Part shown: positions 17,969 to 26,464 of the stretch, piece by piece
Layout: every line of letters starts with the position of its first letter
Numbering within the stretch: the first letter of the stretch is position 1
The notes under the pieces: generated by a model
The model's database searches: none
Told to the model about the DNA's origin: nothing
The model's input: only the letters and a program-made list of their open reading frames with translations
Program-made: the position numbers and the translations under genes
Origin: Bacteroidales bacterium
Lineage (GTDB): Bacteria > Bacteroidota > Bacteroidia > Bacteroidales > Marinilabiliaceae
DNA length: 64,000 nucleotides
Direction: 5' to 3'
Assembly: GCA_017417385.1 (NCBI GenBank)
Contig: JAFPZF010000007.1
Location: 1-64,000 of the forward strand

Positions 17969-18979
17969 GTGGCAATAGATAGCATAGGAAACAAGGCGAG
18001 AGCAGCGGTCATGGCGGTGATAGTCGTGGCGGCTGCCTTTGCTGTGTCGTGCAGCAAGGACGAGTATTCGATGCGCTCGCCGAAGATATACATGCCACAA
18101 GAGGGGCGATACGTCATATCTCCGAAGGACACGATAGAGCTGACGCCGAGAATCCTATATGACGACGGGACGAGATACGAATGGAAGGACGGCGGCGATG
18201 TTGTCTCGACGAGCAGGGACATGACATTCCATTCGAGCCAGATGAGGGACTATGATTATCAGTTCACAGTCTGGAACAGCAGTGGGATGGACACGGCGCG
18301 AGTCTTCGTCAGGGTAGCCCTCGGGCTCACGATGGACGGCATGTCGAACTGCGAGACGATCAGTGACGGGACATTGCAGATATATCCCACATCGGGGACG
18401 GGGCAGGAGACGTCGTTCGTCAGCAAGGGAGTCACATTCTCAAATGTCATATCGAAAGACACCACGAGTTGGAATGGCTTTGCGTGGAGCAGCAAGACCG
18501 CGGAGGTGCAGAGCGTAGGCAATGGGGCGATAGGGACAGCGTACGTCCCGGGGAGTGATGCGTCGAACAAGTATCTTGCAGTCAGCGGGACAGAGGATGC
18601 GACCGTCATAGACTTCGGCGGGAACCGATATACGCCGGTCAGCATGGACTTTGCGAACGACAACCTGCTGTATCTCGTAGCGAAATTTGGAGCGATGACG
18701 TCGGACTCGGTGATAATCAATCCAGTAGGTAAGAACGACTATTACAGGGTCGTAGTCGAAGGCATAGGGACGAACGGGATGCCGGACGGTTCGAGAGTCA
18801 GTGTAGACCTGATAGAGTGCAGCTATGACAATCCGGCGAAGTATGTCAGGCTGAGCGAATGGAAGACCGTGGACCTTCGCGCGATAGGCAGTGTCGGCAG
18901 GTTGCAGTTGAGGGTCGAGACCAACAGGGCGGACTATCCGCGGCTGTACTGCATAGACAATCTAGTTCTACAGGAATAG
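17969..18979 (+). CDS. DUF4465-type lipoprotein
   Basis: The start is GTG, 4 nt after the upstream stop. A lipoprotein signal (VVAAAFAVSC, Cys near residue 28) anchors it to a membrane. Residues about 35-110 look like a PKD/Ig-like fold (YEWKDGGDVVST, YQFTVWNSSGMDTARVFV). The rest matches the DUF4465 layout: FSNVISKDTTSWNGFAWSS, then YLAVSGTEDATVIDFGG, then the closing YCIDNLVLQE. DUF4465 proteins are secreted Bacteroidetes proteins of unknown function, possibly carbohydrate- or metal-binding. It is probably co-transcribed with its neighbours. Confidence 0.75.
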   Translation: MAIDSIGNKARAAVMAVIVVAAAFAVSCSKDEYSMRSPKIYMPQEGRYVISPKDTIELTPRILYDDGTRYEWKDGGDVVSTSRDMTFHSSQMRDYDYQFTVWNSSGMDTARVFVRVALGLTMDGMSNCETISDGTLQIYPTSGTGQETSFVSKGVTFSNVISKDTTSWNGFAWSSKTAEVQSVGNGAIGTAYVPGSDASNKYLAVSGTEDATVIDFGGNRYTPVSMDFANDNLLYLVAKFGAMTSDSVIINPVGKNDYYRVVVEGIGTNGMPDGSRVSVDLIECSYDNPAKYVRLSEWKTVDLRAIGSVGRLQLRVETNRADYPRLYCIDNLVLQE

Positions 18980-18988
18980 GAGGCGACT

Positions 18989-19579
18989 ATGGGGGGGATA
19001 GGTACAGTATTCAGGTTATTCTGGTCGTTCTTCAAGATAGGATTCTTCACCTTTGGTGGGGGTCTTGCGATGATACCCTTCATAGAGGAGGAGTTCGTCA
19101 AGAAGCTCAGATGGGTAGGCAAAGACGAGATGACAGAGATGGTGATACTCTCTCAGACGTTGCCTGGGGTTGTCGCCGTGAATGTCAGCATATTGATAGG
19201 ACAGCGGAAGGCTGGGCTGATAGGGGCGATAATGGCAGTCCTCGGGACAGTATTGCCGGCGTTGATAGCGATAGTCTTGATACTAGAGCTCTTGAGCGGA
19301 TTTGAGGACAACAAGTATGTCAAGATGGTCTTTGTCGGCATCAAGGCGTCTTCTGCGGCGCTGATACTACACACAGTCTGGCGACTGTCCAGGAAGACCA
19401 TATCGACAGCGAAGACCCTTGCGATAGGCGTCATAGCGCTCGCGATAGTCATGGTAGGCTTTTCGGCGGCGTGGTCGATAGTCATGGGAGCCGTAGCGGG
19501 CTATCTGCTGTATGGATGTGGAAAGGATGAGCAAATAGCCGGGACAGAAGGCAAAGGGAAGGAGGTAGAAGGGGCATGA
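18989..19579 (+). CDS. Chromate transporter ChrA-type, half-size subunit 1
   Basis: CHR-family membrane protein of 196 residues with about six hydrophobic segments. The signature FFTFGGGLAMIPFIEEEFV is near the N-terminus, and SQTLPGVVAVNVSILIGQ follows. Short-chain ChrA proteins work as pairs of oppositely oriented halves; the next gene is the partner and overlaps this one by 4 nt (ATGA). Chromate efflux is the family's named role, but in anaerobic gut bacteria the natural substrate may be another anion such as sulfate; this is inference. Confidence 0.88.
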   Translation: MGGIGTVFRLFWSFFKIGFFTFGGGLAMIPFIEEEFVKKLRWVGKDEMTEMVILSQTLPGVVAVNVSILIGQRKAGLIGAIMAVLGTVLPALIAIVLILELLSGFEDNKYVKMVFVGIKASSAALILHTVWRLSRKTISTAKTLAIGVIALAIVMVGFSAAWSIVMGAVAGYLLYGCGKDEQIAGTEGKGKEVEGA

Positions 19580-20169
19580 ACTACTTATTGCTATTCCTAG
19601 TATTCTTCAAGGTCGGCATATTAGGCTTTGGAGGAGGATATGCCATACTACCGTTGATATATCAGGACATACAGAGTTTTGGACTGATGAGTGCCGACGA
19701 GTTCTCGAACCTGGTAGCGTTGTCGCAGGTCACGCCAGGTCCGATAGCCATCAATGCGGCGACCTACGTCGGGTATAAAGTAGCGGGGCTATCAGGGGCG
19801 TTTGTAGCGACGTTTGGAGTGTCGCTGCCGTCGTTGGTGTTGTGTCTGCTCGTCATGAAGATATTGGACAAGTTCAAGACAAACAGAGTAGTACAGTCAG
19901 TCCTGTCGGGCATACGACCTGCGACAGTAGGGCTGATGATGAGTGCGTTTGTCTTCTTGGCACAGACAGCAATGTGGCCCGAGTGGGATGAGGGGCGGAA
20001 GATGACAGAAAACATCATAGAGATAGACCTTGTGGCAACAATAATCTTCGTAGTCACGTATATACTGATATTGACAAAGAAGATGAGTGCGATAACGTTG
20101 ACGATACTCGGAGGCATACTAGGCATAGTGTTGTCGGTCATTGCGGAGGGGTATAAGTACTGGGTATAG
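19576..20169 (+). CDS. Chromate transporter ChrA-type, half-size subunit 2
   Basis: Second CHR half, 197 residues, with the matching signature GILGFGGGYAILPLIYQDI and SQVTPGPIAINAATYVGY. Hydrophobic segments recur up to LTILGGILGIVLSVIA. It would form a heterodimer with subunit 1. The sensor kinase gene begins 27 nt downstream. Confidence 0.88.
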   Translation: MNYLLLFLVFFKVGILGFGGGYAILPLIYQDIQSFGLMSADEFSNLVALSQVTPGPIAINAATYVGYKVAGLSGAFVATFGVSLPSLVLCLLVMKILDKFKTNRVVQSVLSGIRPATVGLMMSAFVFLAQTAMWPEWDEGRKMTENIIEIDLVATIIFVVTYILILTKKMSAITLTILGGILGIVLSVIAEGYKYWV

Positions 20170-20196
20170 ATAGAACAAACAAGGAAGAGGGGGGGA

Positions 20197-22134
20197 ATGC
20201 TACATATAATCAGATATATACTGCTGATATGCTGTCTGGCGTGGAGTAATCTGGCCAGCAGTCAGCGGTTTAGTACGCGGAGTGATATCGAGACGAACAT
20301 GCTCGTCATCACGTCGTATGAGGCAGATGCGCCTAACACTGCGGCGGTAATCAGGGATTTCGCTAAGGGGTGTGAGAAGCGTCATATAAAGCTGAATGTA
20401 GTCATAGAGTCGTTGAACTGCGACAGGTTCTCCGATGCGCTCTCTTGGAAGGACAGGATACGCGGGATACTCTCGAAGTTCAGGGCGGAGGACGTCAGGC
20501 CAGACATGATAATGATATTAGGTCAGGAGGGAATGGCGTCGTACCTGAGCATGGACATATCGGAGCTATCAGACATACCGGTGATATGCGGGATGGTCAG
20601 CAGGAACTACGTCGAGATACCGGACGTCTTGTATGACCTTCAGACGTGGAATCCGGAGACGCATGACGTATCGGACATCAGCAGCTTGTATAACATCGTC
20701 GGAGGGTATTTCTATGACTATGACATAGACGGGAACATAGCGCTAGTCAGGAAGTATTTCCCGAAGATAAAGAGGATAGCAGTCTTGACGGACAACAGTT
20801 ATGGAGGAGTCTGCATGAAGAGCTTCGTCGGGGACCATCTCAACCGATATCCCGAGTACGAGTTCAAGTGGCTAGACGGGAGGGAGTTGACGATATTGAG
20901 TGCGGCGGACAGCATATCGCACTTGCCAGACAGCACTGCGCTACTCTTTGGGACGTGGCGTTTTGACAAGAACAACCGATTCTACCTCAACTCGTCGATA
21001 TCGATGCTAAGGCAGGAGAATCCAAAGATGCCAGTGATATGCCTGACGGCGACAGGATTGAAAGAGTGGGGCTTTGGAGGATATTCGCCCGACTACGACA
21101 GCAAAGGAGACGCGTTGGCGGAGTGCGTGCAGAACTATCTCGAGACCGGGAGGGTGCATCTAAACTTCGAGCCGAACTACTATTACTTCAACTATAACAA
21201 TCTGGAGCAGTTCGGCATACCGAAAGAGGACTTGCCGAAGGGATGCAGGATCGTAGCGAAGCCGGAGAGCCTGATTGACGCATATAAAGTCCACATACTC
21301 ATAGCGATAGCGCTCATATTGACGCTGTCGATAGGGCTTGGCATAGCAGTCTATCAGATGCAGAAGAACAGGCGGTTGAAGAAGGAGCTGGAGAAGTCTA
21401 GAGACGAGTTGGCGGAGGCGAAGAACAAGGCGGAGGCGAGCAGCCTATTGAAGACCACATTCCTGACCGACATGAGTCATGAGATACGCACGCCACTGAA
21501 TGCGATAGTAGGATTCTCGGAGGTCATAGCGACGCAGACCGACTTGACGAAGAGCGAGAAGGCCAACATCATGGAGGTCATCAACAAGAACTGCAAGCTC
21601 CTGACGGGGTTGTTGAACAGCATACTTGACATATCGAGGATAGAGAGTGGTCGGGCGAGCTATTCGTTTGAGGAGTGGGATGTAGTGGAGATATGCAGGA
21701 CAGCGATGACGTCAGTCCAGATAGCGCATGGGGGGAACAACATAGAATTCGTGTTTGAGACGAACCTGTGGGCATGTCCGCTGAACACAGACCGTCAGCG
21801 GTTGCAGCAGGTGCTCAACAACTTGCTGAACAATGCAGTGAAATTCACGGACAGCGGTTCGATAACGCTCAATCTGAGTCGAGACGACGTCAATCATCTC
21901 GTGAGGATAGAAGTGTCTGACACAGGTCGGGGGATACCGGCGAACAGGGCAGATGACGTATTCAGGAGGTTCGTAAAGCTCGACGAGTACTCAACAGGCA
22001 CAGGACTTGGGCTATCATTGTGCAAGATGATAGTAGAGCGATTCGGAGGCAAGATATGGGTGGACACGGCATACACACAGGGAGCGAGGATAGTGTTTAC
22101 ACTGCCGGAGCTGCCGATAGGAACAATAATATAG
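20197..22134 (+). CDS. Sensor histidine kinase with periplasmic substrate-binding-like domain
   Basis: Membrane kinase of 645 residues. A signal peptide (LLICCLAWSNLASS) leads into a long periplasmic domain (about 25-360) that resembles ABC-type sugar- or purine-binding sensors (NMLVITSYEADAPN, MIMILGQEGMASYL, IAVLTDNSYGGVC). One membrane helix follows at about 367-386 (ILIAIALILTLSIGLGIAVY), then a coiled-coil. The kinase core has H428 in SHEIRTPLNAIVGF, the N box NNLLNNAVKF and the G box DTGRGIP. No receiver domain or response regulator follows, so it is an orphan kinase or works with a distant regulator. Its position behind the TlpA/DUF4465/ChrA run suggests that it senses something linked to those genes, but this is inference. 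Confidence 0.9.
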   Translation: MLHIIRYILLICCLAWSNLASSQRFSTRSDIETNMLVITSYEADAPNTAAVIRDFAKGCEKRHIKLNVVIESLNCDRFSDALSWKDRIRGILSKFRAEDVRPDMIMILGQEGMASYLSMDISELSDIPVICGMVSRNYVEIPDVLYDLQTWNPETHDVSDISSLYNIVGGYFYDYDIDGNIALVRKYFPKIKRIAVLTDNSYGGVCMKSFVGDHLNRYPEYEFKWLDGRELTILSAADSISHLPDSTALLFGTWRFDKNNRFYLNSSISMLRQENPKMPVICLTATGLKEWGFGGYSPDYDSKGDALAECVQNYLETGRVHLNFEPNYYYFNYNNLEQFGIPKEDLPKGCRIVAKPESLIDAYKVHILIAIALILTLSIGLGIAVYQMQKNRRLKKELEKSRDELAEAKNKAEASSLLKTTFLTDMSHEIRTPLNAIVGFSEVIATQTDLTKSEKANIMEVINKNCKLLTGLLNSILDISRIESGRASYSFEEWDVVEICRTAMTSVQIAHGGNNIEFVFETNLWACPLNTDRQRLQQVLNNLLNNAVKFTDSGSITLNLSRDDVNHLVRIEVSDTGRGIPANRADDVFRRFVKLDEYSTGTGLGLSLCKMIVERFGGKIWVDTAYTQGARIVFTLPELPIGTII

Positions 22135-22224
22135 CGAGGTGGGGACGGAGAAGTAGAAGACTGACATAGAGAGGGAAGGAAGAGTATATAGTATTAGAAA
22201 AGAAATTATTACTATCTTTACTTT

Positions 22225-23373
22225 ATGCAAGATAACATAGTAATAGGTTTTGACGCGAAGCGAGCGGCGCAGAACAACACGGGACTAGGCAACTACAGTC
22301 GATTCATAATAGGTGCAGTCTCGTCGGCGCTACCTAATGCGACACTGAACTTGTATACGCCGTCGGCAAAAGAGTCGAGGATGTTTAACAGGGTCGATGA
22401 GTTGCGGAACACCAAAGTCGTCTATCCTGAGGGGTCGTGGAAGAGATTTCCGTCACTCTGGAGGACGATAGAGATGGGGAAGGCGGCGTCGAGAGATGGT
22501 GTCCAGATATTTCACGGGTTGAGTGCGGAGCTGCCATATCGGGTAGACAAGATAAAGCCTCGGATGAAGACTATAGTCACAGTTCACGACTTGATATACA
22601 AGCGTTATCCTGAGCTTTATGGAACGATAGACAGGCAGATATACTTCAGCAAGTTGAAGTATGCGTGCAAGGTGGCGGACAGAATCATAGCGACGTCGGC
22701 GTGTACGATGAGAGACATCGTGAATTATTGCGGAGTGACGTCGGAGAAGATAGACGTCGTATATCAGGGAGTCTCGCAGGCGTATTATAACGTACCGACA
22801 GCGTTGGAGAAGGAGTTTGTCCGCAACACTTATGGGCTACCAGAGAGTTTCATATTGTACGTCGGGACGATAGAGCAGCGGAAGAACTTGATGGTGTTGG
22901 CGCAAGCGCTACGGTTGCTACCGGAGAGCGTATCAGTAGTTGCTATAGGACGTCGGACGCCATACGCCGAGGAGGTCGAGCGTTACGTCGAGCGAGGTGG
23001 AGTGTCGAAGAGGTTTAAGATGCTAGAGGGAGTCCCGTTCAGACATCTGCCGACGATATACAAGATGGCATCATTGTTTGTCTATCCGTCGCGATTTGAA
23101 GGGTTTGGAATACCTATCGTCGAGGCGCTCGTCAGTGGGGTGCCCGTCATAGCGTGTACAGGATCGTGTCTGGAGGAGGCAGGCGGGCCTGCGTCTATCT
23201 ACGTATCGCCAGATGACCCGTCGGGACTGGCGAAGCAGATAGAGACGCTTATGAATCATCCGGACCGTCGGAACGAGATGATCAAGGCGGGGCGGGACTA
23301 TGCGATACGGTTTACGCCGACAGCGATAGCAGACGCCTTGTTGAAGGTATATGACAACGTATTAAGGTTTTAG
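22225..23373 (+). CDS. Glycosyltransferase family 4 (GT-B fold)
   Basis: A 382-residue retaining glycosyltransferase of the GT4 type, likely using a nucleotide sugar to build envelope glycan. N-terminal domain: FDAKRAAQNNTGLGNYSRFI, which aligns with mannosyltransferases of the WbaZ/RfaB type. C-terminal domain: FILYVGTIEQRKNLM, then FVYPSRFEGFGIPIVEALVSGVPV with the EX7E motif that binds the donor. No signal peptide or membrane helix, so it acts at the cytoplasmic face. It stands alone between the sensor kinase and the RNA methyltransferase, and the acceptor is unknown. Confidence 0.9.
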   Translation: MQDNIVIGFDAKRAAQNNTGLGNYSRFIIGAVSSALPNATLNLYTPSAKESRMFNRVDELRNTKVVYPEGSWKRFPSLWRTIEMGKAASRDGVQIFHGLSAELPYRVDKIKPRMKTIVTVHDLIYKRYPELYGTIDRQIYFSKLKYACKVADRIIATSACTMRDIVNYCGVTSEKIDVVYQGVSQAYYNVPTALEKEFVRNTYGLPESFILYVGTIEQRKNLMVLAQALRLLPESVSVVAIGRRTPYAEEVERYVERGGVSKRFKMLEGVPFRHLPTIYKMASLFVYPSRFEGFGIPIVEALVSGVPVIACTGSCLEEAGGPASIYVSPDDPSGLAKQIETLMNHPDRRNEMIKAGRDYAIRFTPTAIADALLKVYDNVLRF

Positions 23374-23403
23374 AGAAATAAAGAGTATCGACAGAAAAGA
23401 GAT

Positions 23404-24837
23404 ATGTCTCGGAAGAAGAAAGCAAAAGAGATAGTAGAAAATGTCCTCGTCGAGGACATGGCGGCAGAGGGGCGCTGCGTGTGCCACATAGAGAGTGGCG
23501 TATTGTTCGTGACAGGGGCGGTGCCTGGTGATGTCGTGAACGTCCGGATAGACAAGAAGAGGTCTAACTATTCTGAAGGGACGATCGTCTCATACAACAG
23601 TTACTCTTCGATGAGGATAGCACCGACGTGTCCGCACTTCGGAGTTTGCGGAGGATGCGTCTGGCAGACCATCCCATACGAGAAGCAGACAGAGTATAAG
23701 GAGCGCGAGGTCTTGAACAACTTGCGAAGGATAGGCCACCTGACGTTGCCAGAGCCGACGCCTATATTGCCGTCGCTTGACACCGTCAGATACAGGAACA
23801 AACTCGAGTATACATTCTCGGCATACGGATATCTGACGGCTGAGCAGTTGGCTGACAAGACGATAGAGAAGAAGCCAGCCTTAGGATTTCACGTACCGGG
23901 TCTGTTTGACAAAGTCGTCGATGTCAGGACCTGCACGTTGCAGGCAGAGATATCGGACAGCATCAGGAACTGGATCCGTCAGTATGCAATGGAGAATGGG
24001 TTGACATTCTATGACCTGCGACAGAGGACAGGATTTCTCAGGAACCTGACGGTAAGGATCTCTACGACTGGCGACATCATGGTGATAGTAGCCTTTGCGG
24101 AAGAGAGACAGGAGGAGATGAGGGCGCTGCTCGACACGCTTCACGGGAAGTTCCCAGAGGTGACGAGTCTGCTATATGTCGTCAACACAAAGATGAATGA
24201 CACGATAGGGGACTTGGACGTCAAGTGCCACAGTGGGGCAGAGTATATCACGGAGCGGATGGGCGACATACAGTTCAGGGTCGGACCAAAGTCGTTCTAT
24301 CAGACGAACTCGCGTCAGGCGCAGAGACTGTATGACGTAGTAGCGAAGTATGCTGCGCTGACAGGAAGCGAGACAGTCTATGACCTCTATACAGGGACGG
24401 GTACGATAGCCAACTACATAGCGAAGAAGGCTAAGAAAGTCGTCGGGATAGAGTACGTGCCGGAGGCCATAGAGGACGCCAAGGTCAATTCTGAGATAAA
24501 CGGGATAAAGAACACAGAGTTCTTTGCAGGGGACATGAAAGACATACTGACAGTGGACTTCGTAAAGGAGCATGGGTTGCCAGACGTGATGGTCGTAGAT
24601 CCGCCACGAGCAGGGATGCATCCGGACGTCGTAGCGACCATACTGGAAGTATCGCCAAAGAAGATAGTCTACGTCAGCTGTAATTCAGCGACACAGGCTC
24701 GAGACATAAGCATGATGAGCGAGGCGTATCAGGTCGAGGCGTTGCAGCCGGTCGATATGTTTCCGCACACACATCACGTCGAGTCGGTCGTATACCTGAC
24801 GCATCGAGAGGGTAGGGGAGAGAGTCAGTCGGAGTGA
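23404..24837 (+). CDS. rlmD: 23S rRNA (uracil-C5)-methyltransferase, RlmD/TrmA family
   Basis: SAM-dependent enzyme making 5-methyluridine in rRNA or tRNA. An N-terminal TRAM domain (GVLFVTGAVPGDVVNVRIDK) is followed by the iron-sulfur cysteines CPHFGVCGGCVWQ and a later CTLQ. The methyltransferase fold shows TNSRQAQRLYD, VYDLYTGTGTIANYIA and VVDPPRAGMHPDV. C426 in YVSCNSATQARD is the catalytic cysteine. Bacteroidetes often carry two paralogues, so which uridine is methylated is not certain; the symbol is tentative. Its last 13 nt overlap the convergent DUF2520 gene. Confidence 0.9.
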   Translation: MSRKKKAKEIVENVLVEDMAAEGRCVCHIESGVLFVTGAVPGDVVNVRIDKKRSNYSEGTIVSYNSYSSMRIAPTCPHFGVCGGCVWQTIPYEKQTEYKEREVLNNLRRIGHLTLPEPTPILPSLDTVRYRNKLEYTFSAYGYLTAEQLADKTIEKKPALGFHVPGLFDKVVDVRTCTLQAEISDSIRNWIRQYAMENGLTFYDLRQRTGFLRNLTVRISTTGDIMVIVAFAEERQEEMRALLDTLHGKFPEVTSLLYVVNTKMNDTIGDLDVKCHSGAEYITERMGDIQFRVGPKSFYQTNSRQAQRLYDVVAKYAALTGSETVYDLYTGTGTIANYIAKKAKKVVGIEYVPEAIEDAKVNSEINGIKNTEFFAGDMKDILTVDFVKEHGLPDVMVVDPPRAGMHPDVVATILEVSPKKIVYVSCNSATQARDISMMSEAYQVEALQPVDMFPHTHHVESVVYLTHREGRGESQSE

Positions 24838-25598
24838 GACTCCGAGTAAGTCTGCGCGATGCTACGAGAGAGCAGGTCGTAGATCTCGAGAGAGGGAGAG
24901 TCGGAGAGAATATTACGATGACGCTCGAGAGTCGAGGAGTCGCCACGTCTGGCGGGACCCGTCTGAGCGTCGAAAGGATTTAGATCGAAAGCTTTTTGAA
25001 TGGTCTGCCGAGTCAGCACTTCGAGGACTGACAACGGCAGACCAGTTTTTTTGAGAATAGCCTCGGCATGGAGAAGAAGGTGGTTAGTAAAATTGCTGGC
25101 GAAGACAGCGGCGCAATGTAGGACAGAGCGGCTATCTGAAGAGGCCTCGATAGGCGGGACGTCAGATAGGGCGAGAGCGAGCTGGCGGGAGACAGAGAGA
25201 GCATGAGGTGAGCAGCCTTCGATTAGGAACTGCGTCTGACGGACATTGACGTTGTCAGCCTTGCTGAAGGTCTGGCAAGGGTAGAGGACGCCACGGTCGG
25301 CATGAGGAAGAAGAGCGTCGACCGACGTTGCGCCAGAAGTGTGAAGGACAACAGGGTTGCCAGATAGGCGGAGAGACTGGGCGAGAAGGCTTATAGCATT
25401 GTCAGAGACACAAAGGAGGACAGCGTCGACCGGGAGGAGGATGTCTGAAGGCGAGGCGACAGATGCGCCAATGAGCGAGGCGAGAGCCTGACCTTCGGCT
25501 GAATTGCGGCAGACGACCTGAGAGACAGAGACGCCACGGAAAGACTGAGCAAGATGCCAGGCAACATTGCCTGCGCCGACGATAGAGATATTCATCAT
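24825..25598 (-). CDS. DUF2520 / Rossmann-fold protein related to F420-NADP and ProC reductases
   Basis: 257 residues with an N-terminal dinucleotide fold (ISIVGAGNVAWHLAQSF) and a C-terminal helical domain containing the DUF2520 hallmark FASNFTNHLLLHAEAIL. The part between (VLHTSGATSVDALL, GVLYPCQTFSK) also matches the family. Such proteins look like 6-phosphogluconate or pyrroline carboxylate reductase relatives, but no reaction is established. It is the last gene of a three-gene minus-strand operon and overlaps the upstream GNAT gene by 4 nt. Confidence 0.85.
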   Translation of the reverse strand: MMNISIVGAGNVAWHLAQSFRGVSVSQVVCRNSAEGQALASLIGASVASPSDILLPVDAVLLCVSDNAISLLAQSLRLSGNPVVLHTSGATSVDALLPHADRGVLYPCQTFSKADNVNVRQTQFLIEGCSPHALSVSRQLALALSDVPPIEASSDSRSVLHCAAVFASNFTNHLLLHAEAILKKTGLPLSVLEVLTRQTIQKAFDLNPFDAQTGPARRGDSSTLERHRNILSDSPSLEIYDLLSRSIAQTYSESHSD

Positions 25599-26464
25599 AT
25601 AATACCCGCGAAAGTCATCTCTGGGTAGAGATCATCGAGATCCTCGATTCTAAACTTGTCATTGAGTATTTTCGCCATGCCGTAGTGACAGCCCTTAGCG
25701 CTGACAGGAAACTCCACCTCTACGTCGTCCTCGAAGGAACGGTTGCGGCAGAGGTTGCTGATAAGACTCTCGATATCGGGTCTCTTGCCGTAGTGAGAGA
25801 GGCACGTGAAGTTGTTGTAGGAGTTTCTCCAGCCCGTGACCCAAGCAATCTTAAGGCCTGCGGAGTTGCGGAGCATATAGGCGTAGCCAGTACGTTGTCT
25901 GCAAGACTTAAGGTATTCGATTTGCATTTCAGTAGCGGAGTCGACGAGCTGAACGTAGTTCTTGTGAATATGCTTGCGCACCATAGGCTCGTTCTGGTCG
26001 ATAAGAGTCACAAGCCTAGAGCTGCCTCTTGGGGAAACCTTGATAACCTCTATTTTCTTGCCGAAAGCTGGGACGAAGCCGAACTCGGAGAAGTAGCGAG
26101 TAATAGTCTCGTCCGTAGTCGGGTTGATATAGATGAAGCAATAGTATCGATTGACAGCCTCCTCGATGAGAGCGTCCATAAGTCGGTGCATGTGACCATG
26201 AAGACGGTAGTCAGGATGAGTCATGACGGCAGCGACCTGTCCGCATCTAAGCGTACGGCTATTGATTCGTGCGTTGGCGGGGAGGAGTTGAGCGCAGGCG
26301 ACGATTTGGCCACCGTCGGTGTCTATGAGCGTGTTTTCAGGCTTGTAGATCTGGCTGAAGTACAAGTTGACGAAATCCACGTCGTTAGCGAAGCACAGGT
26401 CGTAGAGCTGGCGGATAGCGAACGTGTCGTTGTTGGTGGCCTTACGAATTCCGACGGTTTTCAT
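25595..26464 (-). CDS. GNAT family N-acetyltransferase
   Basis: Acetyl-CoA-dependent transferase of 289 residues. The acetyl-CoA site is in the segment CGQVAAVMTHPDYRLHGHMHRLMDAL (here HPDYRLHGHMHRLM replaces the usual QxxGxG/A), followed by YCFIYINPTTDETITRYFSEFGF. The C-terminal half (about 150-289) is an extra domain as in Eis-like GNATs. The substrate cannot be told. It overlaps both neighbours by 4 nt, giving the translationally coupled order DUF5686, GNAT, DUF2520. Confidence 0.85.
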   Translation of the reverse strand: MKTVGIRKATNNDTFAIRQLYDLCFANDVDFVNLYFSQIYKPENTLIDTDGGQIVACAQLLPANARINSRTLRCGQVAAVMTHPDYRLHGHMHRLMDALIEEAVNRYYCFIYINPTTDETITRYFSEFGFVPAFGKKIEVIKVSPRGSSRLVTLIDQNEPMVRKHIHKNYVQLVDSATEMQIEYLKSCRQRTGYAYMLRNSAGLKIAWVTGWRNSYNNFTCLSHYGKRPDIESLISNLCRNRSFEDDVEVEFPVSAKGCHYGMAKILNDKFRIEDLDDLYPEMTFAGII

